DNA of 64,000 nucleotides from Roseburia sp. AF12-17LB. GTDB taxonomy: Bacteria; Bacillota; Clostridia; Lachnospirales; Lachnospiraceae. The stretch lies in contig NZ_QUHR01000006.1 in NCBI RefSeq assembly GCF_003479605.1, positions 62,001-126,000 on the forward strand, given 5' to 3'. The notes below the pieces were generated by a model. It ran no database searches, was not told the origin of the DNA, and was given only the letters and a program-made list of their open reading frames with translations. The translations under genes and the position numbers were made by a program. Below are positions 26,810 to 35,426 of this stretch, piece by piece (position 1 is the stretch's first letter; each line of letters opens with the position of its first letter).

Positions 26810-27367
26810 ATGATTTCAGCAGGAGATTTCAGAAACGGAATTACAATCGAATTAGAAGGAAATATTTATCAGATTATTGAATTCCAGCACGTTAAACCTG
26901 GAAAGGGTGCTGCATTTGTCAGAACCAAATTAAAGAATATCAAGAGTGGCGGTGTAGTTGAGAAAACTTTCCGTCCAACAGAGAAATGCCCACAGGCACG
27001 TATCGACCGTAAAGATATGCAGTATTTATATTCTGACGGAGATTTGTATTACTTCATGGATGTTGAAAACTATGAGCAGATTGCTTTAGATAAGACAACC
27101 ATCGGTGATACCTTAAAATTTGTAAAAGAGAACGAAATGTGTAAAATCTGTTCTCACAATGGCAACGTATTTGCTGTTGAACCACCATTATTTGTTGAAC
27201 TTCAGATTACAGAGACAGAACCTGGATTCAAGGGTGATACTGCAACAGGTGCAACAAAACCTGCAACTGTTGAGACTGGTGCAACTGTAATGGTTCCATT
27301 ATTCGTAGAGCAGGATGATGTCATTAAAATCGATACAAGAACTGGTGAGTATTTATCCAGAGTATAA
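26810..27367 (+). CDS. efp: Translation elongation factor P
   Basis: 185 residues, three beta-barrel domains. EF-P binds ribosomes stalled at polyproline. Seen: N-terminal KOW-like domain ([27 protein letters not shown]), with the loop PGKGAAF holding the Lys that is modified in many bacteria; [21 protein letters not shown] in domain II; and C-terminal signature [12 protein letters not shown]. The gene uses a strong AGGAGG site. Monocistronic: its own promoter upstream and a strong terminator downstream. Confidence 0.97.
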   Translation: MISAGDFRNGITIELEGNIYQIIEFQHVKPGKGAAFVRTKLKNIKSGGVVEKTFRPTEKCPQARIDRKDMQYLYSDGDLYYFMDVENYEQIALDKTTIGDTLKFVKENEMCKICSHNGNVFAVEPPLFVELQITETEPGFKGDTATGATKPATVETGATVMVPLFVEQDDVIKIDTRTGEYLSRV

Positions 27368-27386
27368 TTTCATGCGAAATATGTGG

Positions 27387-27420
27387 GAGTTTCAAAACAG
27401 TTGTTTTGAAACTCCTTTTT
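27387..27420 (+). terminator. efp intrinsic terminator
   Basis: GGAGTTTCAAAACA pairs with TGTTTTGAAACTCC through a near-perfect 14-bp stem with a tiny loop, followed by TTTTT. A hairpin repeat follows at once. Confidence 0.9.
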
Positions 27421-27421
27421 C

Positions 27422-27476
27422 TGTTGCCGGGTATTAGGAAAGAACTGTCAGTGGCAGTACCAGCAGGTTATGGCAA
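27422..27476. repeat. Dispersed hairpin repeat, copy 4
   Basis: Core CTGTCAGTGGCAG (27445-27457) within ttgccgggtattaggaaagaa ... taccagcaggttatggcaa; TTGCC/GGCAA close the ends. It lies directly after the efp T-tract and before the sulfatase ribosome binding site. Confidence 0.7.
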
Positions 27477-27504
27477 TGAGAATGGAAAGTTGAGGAAACA
27501 GGCT

Positions 27505-29349
27505 ATGCAGGAAGAAAGCAGAAAAGAGAAAAATTTCATAAAAAGGATTTATCATGCAGAAACACCAAAGTGGTTGAAATATGCGATATTATTCGGATAT
27601 CCGGTTCTGCTTTTTTATATTACTGCATTTATGACATATAATCCTTTTGTAAGAACCAGGTGGAGAGCACAAATTCTAAATCTCCTTTTATTTGAGGCTT
27701 TTGTGTGGCTGCTGCTGGCAATTACCGGAAGTGCAGTGATCGCACTTCGTACGGAAACAATTCTTGGAATTGCATTGAGCATTGCGAATTATTATGTCAT
27801 TTCCTTCCGTGGTTCTCCGGTGGTGCCGTGGGATTTGCTGTCTCTTGGAACGGCAGCCAGTGTTGCCGGAGGCTATAATTATATGTTGCCGTCCCGTCAG
27901 ATTGCGTTGATTCTTCTGATGTTCTTTCTGGCATTTACGGAGCGTTATGCAAAGATTCATATTTCACGGAAAAAGATATTGCTCCGCGCAGGTAGTGCTG
28001 TGATTTCTGTTGCCTGTATGGCAGGAATTGGCTGGATGGTACAGGATGATGCAATGGTAAGTGAATTACAGCTTTATCCGTTCCTTTTTACGCCTACAGT
28101 CATGTATGAACGAAATGGCTTTGCAGTGACGTTTCTTATGGATATGCAGTATCTTAAGGTGGAAAAGCCGGAAGGATATTCTGTTGAAAAGGCAAAGGAA
28201 TTATTAGAAAATGAGGATGGTCTTGACTGGACGGCATCCGACCAGAGAAATAATGTTGGAAAGGAATTCGCAAATCAAAAAGAAACAACAGACCAGCTTC
28301 CGAATGTTATTGTCATCATGGATGAAGCCTTTTCCGATTTGGGGGTTCTGTCCGATGAGGCACTTCCGGTAAATGAAGACTATATGCCGTTTATTCACAG
28401 CCTGCAACAGGGGGCAGAAAATACCCAGACCGGATATTTGAATGTATCGGTTAAGGGTGGAAATACAGCAAATACGGAATTTGAATTCTTAACGGGAGAT
28501 ACCATGGCATTTCTTCCGGCAGGTAGTATTCCGTATCAGCAGTATATTACAAAGGACACACCAAGCATGGCATCTTATCTAAAGAGCTTGGGTTATGAGA
28601 CATATGCCATGCATCCATATTATGCGTCCGGCTGGAACCGGGATAAGATATATCCGCTGCTGGGATTTGACAGCTTTTATTCTTCTGCAGATTTCTATGG
28701 TTCCACTTATGTGAGGGGCTATATCGATGATTCATCCTGTGTGGATAAGATTATTGAGACATATGAAAAAAAAGATGCAGGAACGCCGGCATTTATCTTT
28801 AATGTAACCATGCAGAATCACAGCCCATATACCGATGGCTATCAGAATCTTCAGGGAAATATTACAGTAGATGGAACGGTATCTGCCCAGTTATCGGAAT
28901 ATCTGACCCTGGTAAAATTATCGGATGCAGCATTGGAAAAGCTGATTGATTATTTTGAGACACAGGACGAACCTACGGTTATCGTATTCTTTGGTGACCA
29001 CCAGCCGACAGATGCGGTGGTGGAGCCAATCTGGAATTTAGAAGGCAAATCATCCTCTGATTTAACAGAAAAAGAAAATCAGCTTCGTTATAAGGTGCCT
29101 TATGTTATCTGGGCAAATTATGATATTGATGAGGCGGTAAATCAGGAGAGCAGTGCCAACTATCTGGGGGCACAGATGATGGAAGCAGCAGGAGTTCCGT
29201 TGTCGGATTATCAGAATTATTTACTGGAACAAAAGAAGGAGATGCCATTGATTTCCACGCAGCATACGGAAGCAGAAGGCAGTGATGCATGGCTTAATTA
29301 TCAGACGCTGCAGTATTATCTTTTATTTGACTGGGATGGAGAAAAATAG
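27505..29349 (+). CDS. LtaS-like membrane sulfatase / phosphoglycerol transferase
   Basis: 614 residues from ATG 27505, preceded by GAGGAAA. An upstream TTG in frame starts inside the efp terminator and runs through a repeat, so it is rejected. Five hydrophobic spans occupy residues ~20-200; the extracellular alkaline-phosphatase-fold domain follows: NVIVIMDEAFSDL (metal Asp/Glu), KGGNTANTEFEFLTGD (candidate nucleophile Thr), and VIVFFGDHQPTD (metal Asp/His). Lipoteichoic acid synthases of this type move glycerol-phosphate from phosphatidylglycerol onto a polymer or glycan. The exact acceptor here is unknown. Coupled to the YfhO-type gene 2 bp downstream. Confidence 0.88.
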   Translation: MQEESRKEKNFIKRIYHAETPKWLKYAILFGYPVLLFYITAFMTYNPFVRTRWRAQILNLLLFEAFVWLLLAITGSAVIALRTETILGIALSIANYYVISFRGSPVVPWDLLSLGTAASVAGGYNYMLPSRQIALILLMFFLAFTERYAKIHISRKKILLRAGSAVISVACMAGIGWMVQDDAMVSELQLYPFLFTPTVMYERNGFAVTFLMDMQYLKVEKPEGYSVEKAKELLENEDGLDWTASDQRNNVGKEFANQKETTDQLPNVIVIMDEAFSDLGVLSDEALPVNEDYMPFIHSLQQGAENTQTGYLNVSVKGGNTANTEFEFLTGDTMAFLPAGSIPYQQYITKDTPSMASYLKSLGYETYAMHPYYASGWNRDKIYPLLGFDSFYSSADFYGSTYVRGYIDDSSCVDKIIETYEKKDAGTPAFIFNVTMQNHSPYTDGYQNLQGNITVDGTVSAQLSEYLTLVKLSDAALEKLIDYFETQDEPTVIVFFGDHQPTDAVVEPIWNLEGKSSSDLTEKENQLRYKVPYVIWANYDIDEAVNQESSANYLGAQMMEAAGVPLSDYQNYLLEQKKEMPLISTQHTEAEGSDAWLNYQTLQYYLLFDWDGEK

Positions 29350-29351
29350 AA

Positions 29352-31835
29352 ATGAAGGAAAGATTACTTCGAATCAAAAACAATAAGAAGATGCCGTTAA
29401 TACTGGCTTTTTGCATTCCGTTTTTTCTTACACTGGGAGTCTGTATCGGCCATGAGATTTATCCTTTTGGCGATCAGTGTTTTCTGCATATTGATATGTA
29501 TCACCAGTATGCACCGTTTTTTACGGAATTCATGAATAAGTTAAAGAGCGGAAGCGGGTTATTATATACATGGAATCTGGGGCTTGGTACAGATTTTGTA
29601 TCCCTGATGGCATATTATCTTTCCAGTCCTTTTAACTGGCTGTTATTATTATGTCCGTCTAATCTGGTAATCGAATTTATGACGGTATTGATTCTAATTA
29701 AGATTGGACTTAGCGGACTTACTTTTGCATTTTACTTAAACCGGCATTATAAAGATAATGGATATCGCATTGCTTTATTTGCGGTATTCTATGCGTTATC
29801 CGGGTTTATGTGTGCTTATAACTGGGATATTATGTGGCTGGATACGGTGGTGTTATTGCCGCTTATTTTGCTGGGTCTGGAAAGATTGGTAGAAGGAAAG
29901 AAGATGACGCTTTATGTGGTAACACTGGCGGTTTCGATTCTTTCAAACTACTATATTTCCATTATGGTCTGTATCTATCTGGTGCTTTATTTTGTGATTC
30001 TGATATTAGAGCAGAAAAGCGGAATAGGAAAAGCAATTCTTAAATTTGCGACCGGCTCCATCCTGGCAGGCGGTATGGGAGCAATACTGATTCTGCCGGA
30101 GATTGTGGCGTTAAGCGGGAGTGGTTCCGGTGGAATCTCTTTTCCGGAAAAAATGGAGTGGTATTTTGGCCTGCTGGATGAAGCAGCAAGGTTCTGCATT
30201 GGTGTCGAGCCGTCTTCTACGGTAGGACATATGCCAAATCTTTACTGCGGAGCGGCAATTTTATTATTATTATTCCTTTATCTTTTGAATCGCAGGATCC
30301 GAATTGGTGCAAAGATTCCAAGACTCTTACTGGTGGCCTTTTTCTTTGTGAGCTTTGCAAATAATAAACTGGATTTTATCTGGCATGGCTTTCATTTTCC
30401 GGATGGACTTCCGGCAAGACAGACCTTTTTATTTGCATTTTTACTGTTGACCTTAGGTTATGAAGCAGTGCGGGAAGAAAGAGGCAATAGCATTTTTAAA
30501 ATCCTATTTGCATTCCTGTTAGCGGAGCTGGTATTGGTTTTATGTTTCCGGTTTACAGATTTAGAGCAGGTGACACCGGAGCAGATGCTTTTAACAGGAC
30601 TTTTGATTTTAGGTTATGCACTTCTGCTGTTATTCTATCGGCGGAAGGATAAGACGATGCGGACTATCGTATCGATATTTGCGGTGATTCTGGTATGTGC
30701 CGAGGCAGGCGTAAATCTTGACACGACCAGTATTTCTACTACCAGCCGGACGCTGTATACCCAGCATTTAGAGGATTATAAAACACTGGCGGAGACAGCA
30801 GGAGCAGAGGATGACGGTTTCTTCCGTATGGATAAGTTTAACCGGATGACGAAGAATGAGTCGGCACTTTCAAACTATGCATCCGCATCTATTTTTTCTT
30901 CTCTTATAAATAAAGATGTGGCAGATTTCTATCGGGAGATGGGAATGGAAGGCGGTAAGAATTATTACTGCTATAATGGTGCAACGATGCTTACTTCCTC
31001 GCTGCTTTCGGTAAAATATATCCTGACGGACAGTGCAGAAGAGGAAAGTCCGTATCGAAGTCTGATATCAGAACAGAATGGCATATATTTATATGAAAAT
31101 ACTTATACACTGCCACTTGGTTTTATGGTAGATAGTGATTTGACGGAAAAGTGGGATTTTACCCTTGGAACACCGATAATGGCACAGAATGAACTCGCCT
31201 ATGCCCTTGGTGCAACGGAGAATCTTTTAGAGCCGGTAGATGCAGAATTACATGATGGAAAAACGGTGATTCAGGTAACGGAAAGTGGCTATTATTATGG
31301 CTATTATACGATGAAGGATGCCAAAACCATTACCGCAACCACTGGAAACCGCATGCGGACATTTTCTAAATGTGACCATGTCTATTTACTGGATTTGGGC
31401 TATTGTGAGGCTGGGGAAGATATTACGCTGACTTCTGCCGATACGGATCAGATACTGGTGCAGGGCTACCGGTTAAATGATGCAGCATTTCAGGCAGCAT
31501 ATCATACATTATCCCAGCAGACCATGGAGTTAAAATCCTACAGTGACAGCAGAATCGAAGGCAGCATCAACGTAAAAAAAGCCGGAACTCTTTTGCTGTC
31601 CGTGCCGGATGATGAAGGCTGGCATGTCTTTGTGGATGGGGAAGAAGTGGATTATGAGCATTTCTGCGATGCGTTTATCAGCATTCCATTAAAAGAAGGC
31701 AGCCATGATATTATATTAAAATATACAACACCGAATCTGAAACTGGGAGCATTGCTTTCCGGTGGAGCATTGTTCTTATTCCTTTGTATTACCTGGATAC
31801 CGGTTGTTGTGAGAAAACGAGGAGAGAGGGCATGA
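29352..31835 (+). CDS. YfhO-family multispanning membrane protein
   Basis: 827 residues with about 12 hydrophobic helices in the first ~440 residues and near the C-terminus, and a large extracytoplasmic region between ~460 and ~790. The first helix-loop (GDQCFLHIDMYHQYAPFFTEF) matches YfhO, a GT-C-like glycosyltransferase family; in B. subtilis YfhO is linked to glycosylation of lipoteichoic acid. The pairing with an LtaS-like enzyme supports a role in decorating glycerol-phosphate polymers. The last domain (GTLLLSVPDDEGWHVFVDGE) looks carbohydrate-binding-like. Overlaps the next gene by 4 nt. Confidence 0.85.
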   Translation: MKERLLRIKNNKKMPLILAFCIPFFLTLGVCIGHEIYPFGDQCFLHIDMYHQYAPFFTEFMNKLKSGSGLLYTWNLGLGTDFVSLMAYYLSSPFNWLLLLCPSNLVIEFMTVLILIKIGLSGLTFAFYLNRHYKDNGYRIALFAVFYALSGFMCAYNWDIMWLDTVVLLPLILLGLERLVEGKKMTLYVVTLAVSILSNYYISIMVCIYLVLYFVILILEQKSGIGKAILKFATGSILAGGMGAILILPEIVALSGSGSGGISFPEKMEWYFGLLDEAARFCIGVEPSSTVGHMPNLYCGAAILLLLFLYLLNRRIRIGAKIPRLLLVAFFFVSFANNKLDFIWHGFHFPDGLPARQTFLFAFLLLTLGYEAVREERGNSIFKILFAFLLAELVLVLCFRFTDLEQVTPEQMLLTGLLILGYALLLLFYRRKDKTMRTIVSIFAVILVCAEAGVNLDTTSISTTSRTLYTQHLEDYKTLAETAGAEDDGFFRMDKFNRMTKNESALSNYASASIFSSLINKDVADFYREMGMEGGKNYYCYNGATMLTSSLLSVKYILTDSAEEESPYRSLISEQNGIYLYENTYTLPLGFMVDSDLTEKWDFTLGTPIMAQNELAYALGATENLLEPVDAELHDGKTVIQVTESGYYYGYYTMKDAKTITATTGNRMRTFSKCDHVYLLDLGYCEAGEDITLTSADTDQILVQGYRLNDAAFQAAYHTLSQQTMELKSYSDSRIEGSINVKKAGTLLLSVPDDEGWHVFVDGEEVDYEHFCDAFISIPLKEGSHDIILKYTTPNLKLGALLSGGALFLFLCITWIPVVVRKRGERA

Positions 31836-32569
31836 AGAAAAAAATAACATTTCTGATATTTACGGTACTGGCGCTACTTTGTGTTGTTTATTCGGGGATG
31901 GTACTGGCAACGGGTTCCGGAACATCATTTTTTCTGGTGTGGATTGGGCTGGCGGTACTTTTCTTCCTGTTTGGGTATTCTGTCTGGAAATCTTTCTGGA
32001 AGAAAGTTCCCCGGCTGGTTAAGGGAATCTGTATTGTTGTCGTTGCAGCGGGATTTACAGCATTTTTCATCGTAGAAGGCTGCATCATAAGTCAGATGCA
32101 TGAAAAAGGCGAAGCGGGACTTGACTATATTATTGTGCTGGGGGCACAGGTGAGGGAAAGCGGACCAAGTGCTGCGTTAAAATACCGGCTGGATGAGGCA
32201 GTGGAATATTTAGAGGATAATCCAAAGACAATCTGTATCGTATCCGGCGGACAGGGTGCAAATGAACCATATTCCGAAGCCGAAGGAATGGCACAGTATT
32301 TAAAAGAACAGGGGATTGATGCGTCCCGGATTCTCTTAGAGGATAAGTCCTTAAATACAGAGCAGAATATGGAGTACAGCAAGGCACTGATAAAAGATGG
32401 GGCATCCGTTGGAATTATCACCAATGATTTTCATCTGTTCCGGGCAAAGCAGATTGCACGAAAATACGGACTGGACAATGTCTGTGGAATAGCAGCAAAG
32501 TCTACACCGGTTTATCTTCCAAATAATATGCTGCGGGAATTTTTAGCAGAGATAAAATTTTTGCTGTAA
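31832..32569 (+). CDS. YdcF-like (SanA/DUF218) membrane protein
   Basis: 245 residues from ATG 31832 (overlapping the YfhO stop, GGAGAG upstream). Three hydrophobic helices (residues ~5-25, 31-47, 60-85) precede a DUF218 domain: DYIIVLGAQV, SGGQGANEPYSEAEGMA, EDKSLNTEQNMEYS and NDFHLFRAKQIARKYG, all typical. YdcF/SanA proteins are tied to envelope integrity or lipid-carrier recycling, though the reaction is not firmly known. Operon position behind the LtaS-like and YfhO-type genes supports an envelope role. Confidence 0.87.
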   Translation: MKKKITFLIFTVLALLCVVYSGMVLATGSGTSFFLVWIGLAVLFFLFGYSVWKSFWKKVPRLVKGICIVVVAAGFTAFFIVEGCIISQMHEKGEAGLDYIIVLGAQVRESGPSAALKYRLDEAVEYLEDNPKTICIVSGGQGANEPYSEAEGMAQYLKEQGIDASRILLEDKSLNTEQNMEYSKALIKDGASVGIITNDFHLFRAKQIARKYGLDNVCGIAAKSTPVYLPNNMLREFLAEIKFLL

Positions 32570-32720
32570 TTATGCGGATGAATGGAAAAGTCAAAGACTG
32601 ACCGGAGACTTTAATGTGTGCCAAGGCACATTCTTTGTTCTAAATGGGCTTGTATCGGGTGGAAGAATAGAATAGTATAAAAAGTAACAGGAGTTTTATG
32701 GAGAAAGGGTTTATATAGCT

Positions 32721-33761
32721 ATGGAGATTAAATGTGAATACTGTGGCTCCATCATTAAGGAAACAGATGAGAAATGTCCTTACTGTGGAGCCACCAATCA
32801 GGCAGTAAAGCGTACTGCAGACCATACGCCAAAGACTATTGAAGAATTGCAGCAGTGGTATCAGGCGCGGAATCTGCCACCGTATGAAGTGACGAGATTC
32901 TTTATCGGAATCAATTACACACAGCCCAAAGCCTTTGGTATTTACCGGGAAGGTCAGAATGTCATTGTCTATAAGAACAAGGCAAACGGCGAGCGGGCGA
33001 TCCGCTATCAGGGAACGGATGAAGCCTATGCGGTAAATGAGCTGTATCTTAAGTTAAAAGAGGAAATCTTAAACCAGAAGGAACATAATCGGGCTGGAAA
33101 TGTAAGAAGCAGTTATGGAAATAACAGAAAGCCAATGTCAACAGGAAAGGTAATAGGAAGAACCTTTGCCGGGATTGGAGCATTCTTTCTTTTCTTCTTT
33201 GGTTCCTTTGTACTCTTTGTGTTAGATACATTATACCGGGGAATTGGAACAGCACTTTTTATTGCACTGATTGCCGCAGCACCTGTGGCAGTGATATTAG
33301 ACCTTATTGTTTGTGGGTTAAGGGAAAAAAGCACGGTATTTGAAAAGATATATCAGGGATTTGCCGGAAAGAAATTCTTAACCTGTGCCGTTTGTTTCCT
33401 GATGTGCTTTTTAATCGTTCTGATTCCGATACATAATTACAAGAAGGCAAGTTATTACCAGTACCAAAATACGGTCTATGTACACAGCCACAATAACTGG
33501 TTCGAGTATGATGGTTATGACTATGATAAGATAGACAGTGATGAGGTACCGGATGATATTTTAAATAACCGTTCTGATTATGAAATGACTTATCAGAATG
33601 GCTATGACTGGGATAACAGCATTACCAATTTTGAAGACAGCAGATATTATGAAGAGCATTATGGCTCAGACAGCTCGGACAGCAGTTCAGACAGTGGATA
33701 TGACTGGGATTCCAATGACAGCTGGGATTCTAATTCATCTGACTGGGATAGCGACTGGTAA
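32721..33761 (+). CDS. Membrane protein with N-terminal zinc ribbon and Asp/Ser-rich tail
   Basis: 346 residues. An N-terminal ribbon CEYCGSIIKETDEKCPYCGA binds zinc; a soluble domain (residues ~35-120) follows; then three hydrophobic spans at ~140-165, 170-192 and 225-243. The C-terminal ~100 residues are extremely rich in Asp, Ser, Tyr and Trp (DSSSDSGYDWDSNDSW), presumably exposed and possibly metal-binding. Family not recognised. Monocistronic appearance, with 150 bp of AT-rich leader. Confidence 0.72.
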   Translation: MEIKCEYCGSIIKETDEKCPYCGATNQAVKRTADHTPKTIEELQQWYQARNLPPYEVTRFFIGINYTQPKAFGIYREGQNVIVYKNKANGERAIRYQGTDEAYAVNELYLKLKEEILNQKEHNRAGNVRSSYGNNRKPMSTGKVIGRTFAGIGAFFLFFFGSFVLFVLDTLYRGIGTALFIALIAAAPVAVILDLIVCGLREKSTVFEKIYQGFAGKKFLTCAVCFLMCFLIVLIPIHNYKKASYYQYQNTVYVHSHNNWFEYDGYDYDKIDSDEVPDDILNNRSDYEMTYQNGYDWDNSITNFEDSRYYEEHYGSDSSDSSSDSGYDWDSNDSWDSNSSDWDSDW

Positions 33762-33834
33762 ATATTAATATATCATTTAGAAATTTATTTTTCTGTTAAG
33801 AATAATCTAAGAAATGAAATAGAATATCTTTAAG

Positions 33835-33891
33835 AACACTCCTTTTTCGTGTGCTTTACTAAGAGTAAAGAATGAAAAAGGGGTGTTTTTT
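33835..33891 (+). terminator. Terminator-like hairpin overlapping the next gene's ribosome binding site
   Basis: AACACTCCTTTTTC (33835-33848) pairs with GAAAAAGGGGTGTT (33874-33887) with one G-U; an inner CTTTACT/AGTAAAG stem closes the loop; TTTTTT follows to 33891. The 3' arm carries AAAAAGGGG, the only Shine-Dalgarno candidate for ATG 33892, so the hairpin could terminate upstream transcription and/or hide this site. Confidence 0.75.
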
Positions 33892-34755
33892 ATGATGCAG
33901 TCAGAACAGGAAGGACAACGAAATTTACAACAATCAGGAGCAGCCGGACAGCGGAATACACAACATGCAACGAACATAAAAAAGCGGAGCATGCGCCGGA
34001 AAAAAGCAAGAAGAATGCGAAGAATCAAAAGAATATTTGTGGCAGCAGTAATTCTGCTGGTAGTTTTTGCCGCGGGCAGAACATCATTTGTGCAAGGCTT
34101 CTTAAATCACTGGAATGTAAAATCAGAGGCAACACTTACGGCAGAGGGGTATCCGGAAAGCCTGGTACAGCTTTATGAGAAAAACGAAGAAGCAAGACAG
34201 TTTGTACTTGATTATAAGAAAAATGGAAACAACGAGCAGCCGATTGATATTTCATCGGATGTAGTAGATGGTAAAATACCGCTTTTTCTTCAGTGGGACG
34301 AGCGTTGGGGCTATAGAACCTATGGAGATAATTTCCTTGCAATTACAGGATGTGGTCCGACGGCATTGTCCATGGTCTATGTGGGACTGACCGGAGATAC
34401 TTCCATGAATCCTTATGCCGTTGCCCAGATGGCACAGGAGGATGGCTTCTATGTCAATGGAAGCGGATCTTCCTGGAGTATGATGACGGAACTTGCCACA
34501 AAGCTTGGCTTATCCGCGCAGGAACTGAGCTTAAATGAAGACAGCATCCGGCAGGAATTATCCCAGGGACATCCGATTATCTGTATCATGGGACCGGGAG
34601 ATTTTACCACATCCGGACATTTTGTTGTTTTAACAGGAGTAGATTCCGATGGAAAAATAACAGTGAATGATTCCAATAGTAAAAAGAACAGTAATAAGGC
34701 ATGGAAGATAGAAGACCTTATGAGCCAGATCCGGGATTTGTGGGTGTATCAGTAG
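33892..34755 (+). CDS. C39-like cysteine peptidase, membrane-anchored
   Basis: 287 residues from ATG 33892 (GTG 33883 in frame lies inside the hairpin). A very basic N-terminus (KKRSMRRKKARRMRRIKR) leads into one hydrophobic span (IFVAAVILLVVFAAG), so the enzyme is exported and anchored. The domain at ~120-285 is papain-like peptidase C39_2: DERWGYRTYGD, nucleophile region TGCGPTALSMVY, His in SGHFVVLTGVD and Asn/Asp in ITVNDSNS. Probable function: peptide cleavage at the cell surface. Translation may be controlled by the hairpin covering its ribosome binding site. Confidence 0.85.
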   Translation: MMQSEQEGQRNLQQSGAAGQRNTQHATNIKKRSMRRKKARRMRRIKRIFVAAVILLVVFAAGRTSFVQGFLNHWNVKSEATLTAEGYPESLVQLYEKNEEARQFVLDYKKNGNNEQPIDISSDVVDGKIPLFLQWDERWGYRTYGDNFLAITGCGPTALSMVYVGLTGDTSMNPYAVAQMAQEDGFYVNGSGSSWSMMTELATKLGLSAQELSLNEDSIRQELSQGHPIICIMGPGDFTTSGHFVVLTGVDSDGKITVNDSNSKKNSNKAWKIEDLMSQIRDLWVYQ

Positions 34756-34786
34756 AAGTGGCATTCTTTACGAAAATCTGCTATAA

Positions 34787-35155
34787 TTCTTGATAAAATG
34801 ATTTGAAAGGCGAGTGGGAAAGAGACTGGTGGTAATCTTTCGACGGTAGTGTTTGAATATTCACAGCATTTGCCGGATGTGAATGTTGCATAAAAACTGT
34901 AAGGGGTACTAAGAATTTTGATTTAAATTTTATTTTTTTTCTGGCAACCGGTGCAAATTCGCATCCATGCTCAGATGCACCTCGCTGGCACATCCCTGTG
35001 CCAGCGTTGCCTGATGTCAGACAAAATTCCAAGTGCCCCTAACAGTCTTTATCATGCATCCACATTCCGGTAAATACTGTGGATATTACATCACATTCCG
35101 CCGGAAGAAAACCGGCATCACATTTCCCACTCCTTTACAAATATTTTAACAAGAA
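34787..35155. repeat. 369-bp imperfect palindrome (MITE-like or structured RNA)
   Basis: The left half (from TTCTTGATAAAATGATTTG) and the reverse complement of the right half (from TTCTTGTTAAAATATTTG) align almost throughout: agtgggaaa, ccacagtatttaccgg / cacagcatttgccgg, actgttaggggc / actgtaaggggt, and gaattttg all match in order. The centre near 34971 holds two small stems, GGCAAC/GTTGCC (34943/35006) and GCTGGCACA/TGTGCCAGC (34984-34992/34997-35005). No protein is encoded. The arms are too long for a terminator; a nonautonomous transposable element or a rod-like RNA fits best. No clear target duplication is seen. Confidence 0.75.
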
Positions 35156-35169
35156 GGGAGCTATAGAAC

Positions 35170-35343
35170 ATGGAAACATGGTATTACGAAGTCGTATCCA
35201 TCGATGGAGACTATGCAAATTTAAAGAGGACAGACATTGCTTCAGATGATTTGAAACTTGTGGCAAGAGCACTTCTTCCGGCAGAAATTATGGAGGGAAG
35301 TAAGTTAAAATACGAACTGATGCAGTATGAGATTATAGAATAG
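35170..35343 (+). CDS. 57-residue hypothetical protein
   Basis: ATG 35170 follows AAGAAGGGAG directly after the palindrome. The product starts METWYYEVVSIDGDYANL and ends KYELMQYEIIE; acidic and basic residues alternate and it is probably a small alpha/beta domain. No family recognised with confidence. Correct codon composition and a strong ribosome binding site support a real gene. It may be the first gene of a unit ending with the anchored hydrolase. Confidence 0.65.
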   Translation: METWYYEVVSIDGDYANLKRTDIASDDLKLVARALLPAEIMEGSKLKYELMQYEIIE

Positions 35344-35364
35344 CAGATAAAGGAGTATGAGAAG

Positions 35365-35421
35365 ATGAAAATAAAAGCTGCAAGGGTGGCAAAAATCGAA
35401 GCGGCAAGGATGAAAGCGTAG
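35365..35421 (+). CDS. Putative 18-residue peptide MKIKAARVAKIEAARMKA
   Basis: ATG 35365 has AAAGGAG 9 nt upstream; the stop TAG overlaps the GGAG of the next gene. The peptide is an Ala/Lys/Arg amphipathic helix. It could be a leader peptide coupling translation of the alpha/beta hydrolase or a chance ORF. Confidence 0.35.
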   Translation: MKIKAARVAKIEAARMKA

Positions 35422-35426
35422 GAGAA

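Noticed and set aside
27406..27504. TTG-initiated N-terminal extension of the LtaS-like protein (33 residues)
   Set aside because: It starts within the efp terminator stem and crosses a hairpin repeat; ATG 27505 has a proper GAGGAAA site.
32586..32635. Terminator after the YdcF-like gene
   Set aside because: AAAGTC/GACTTT and a TGTGC/GCACA stem exist, but both are short and the T-tract is broken, so support was judged too weak to list.
34756..35160. Minus-strand 83-residue frame in the palindrome
   Set aside because: It follows both arms of the inverted repeat and has no ribosome binding site; the repeat structure explains the open frame.
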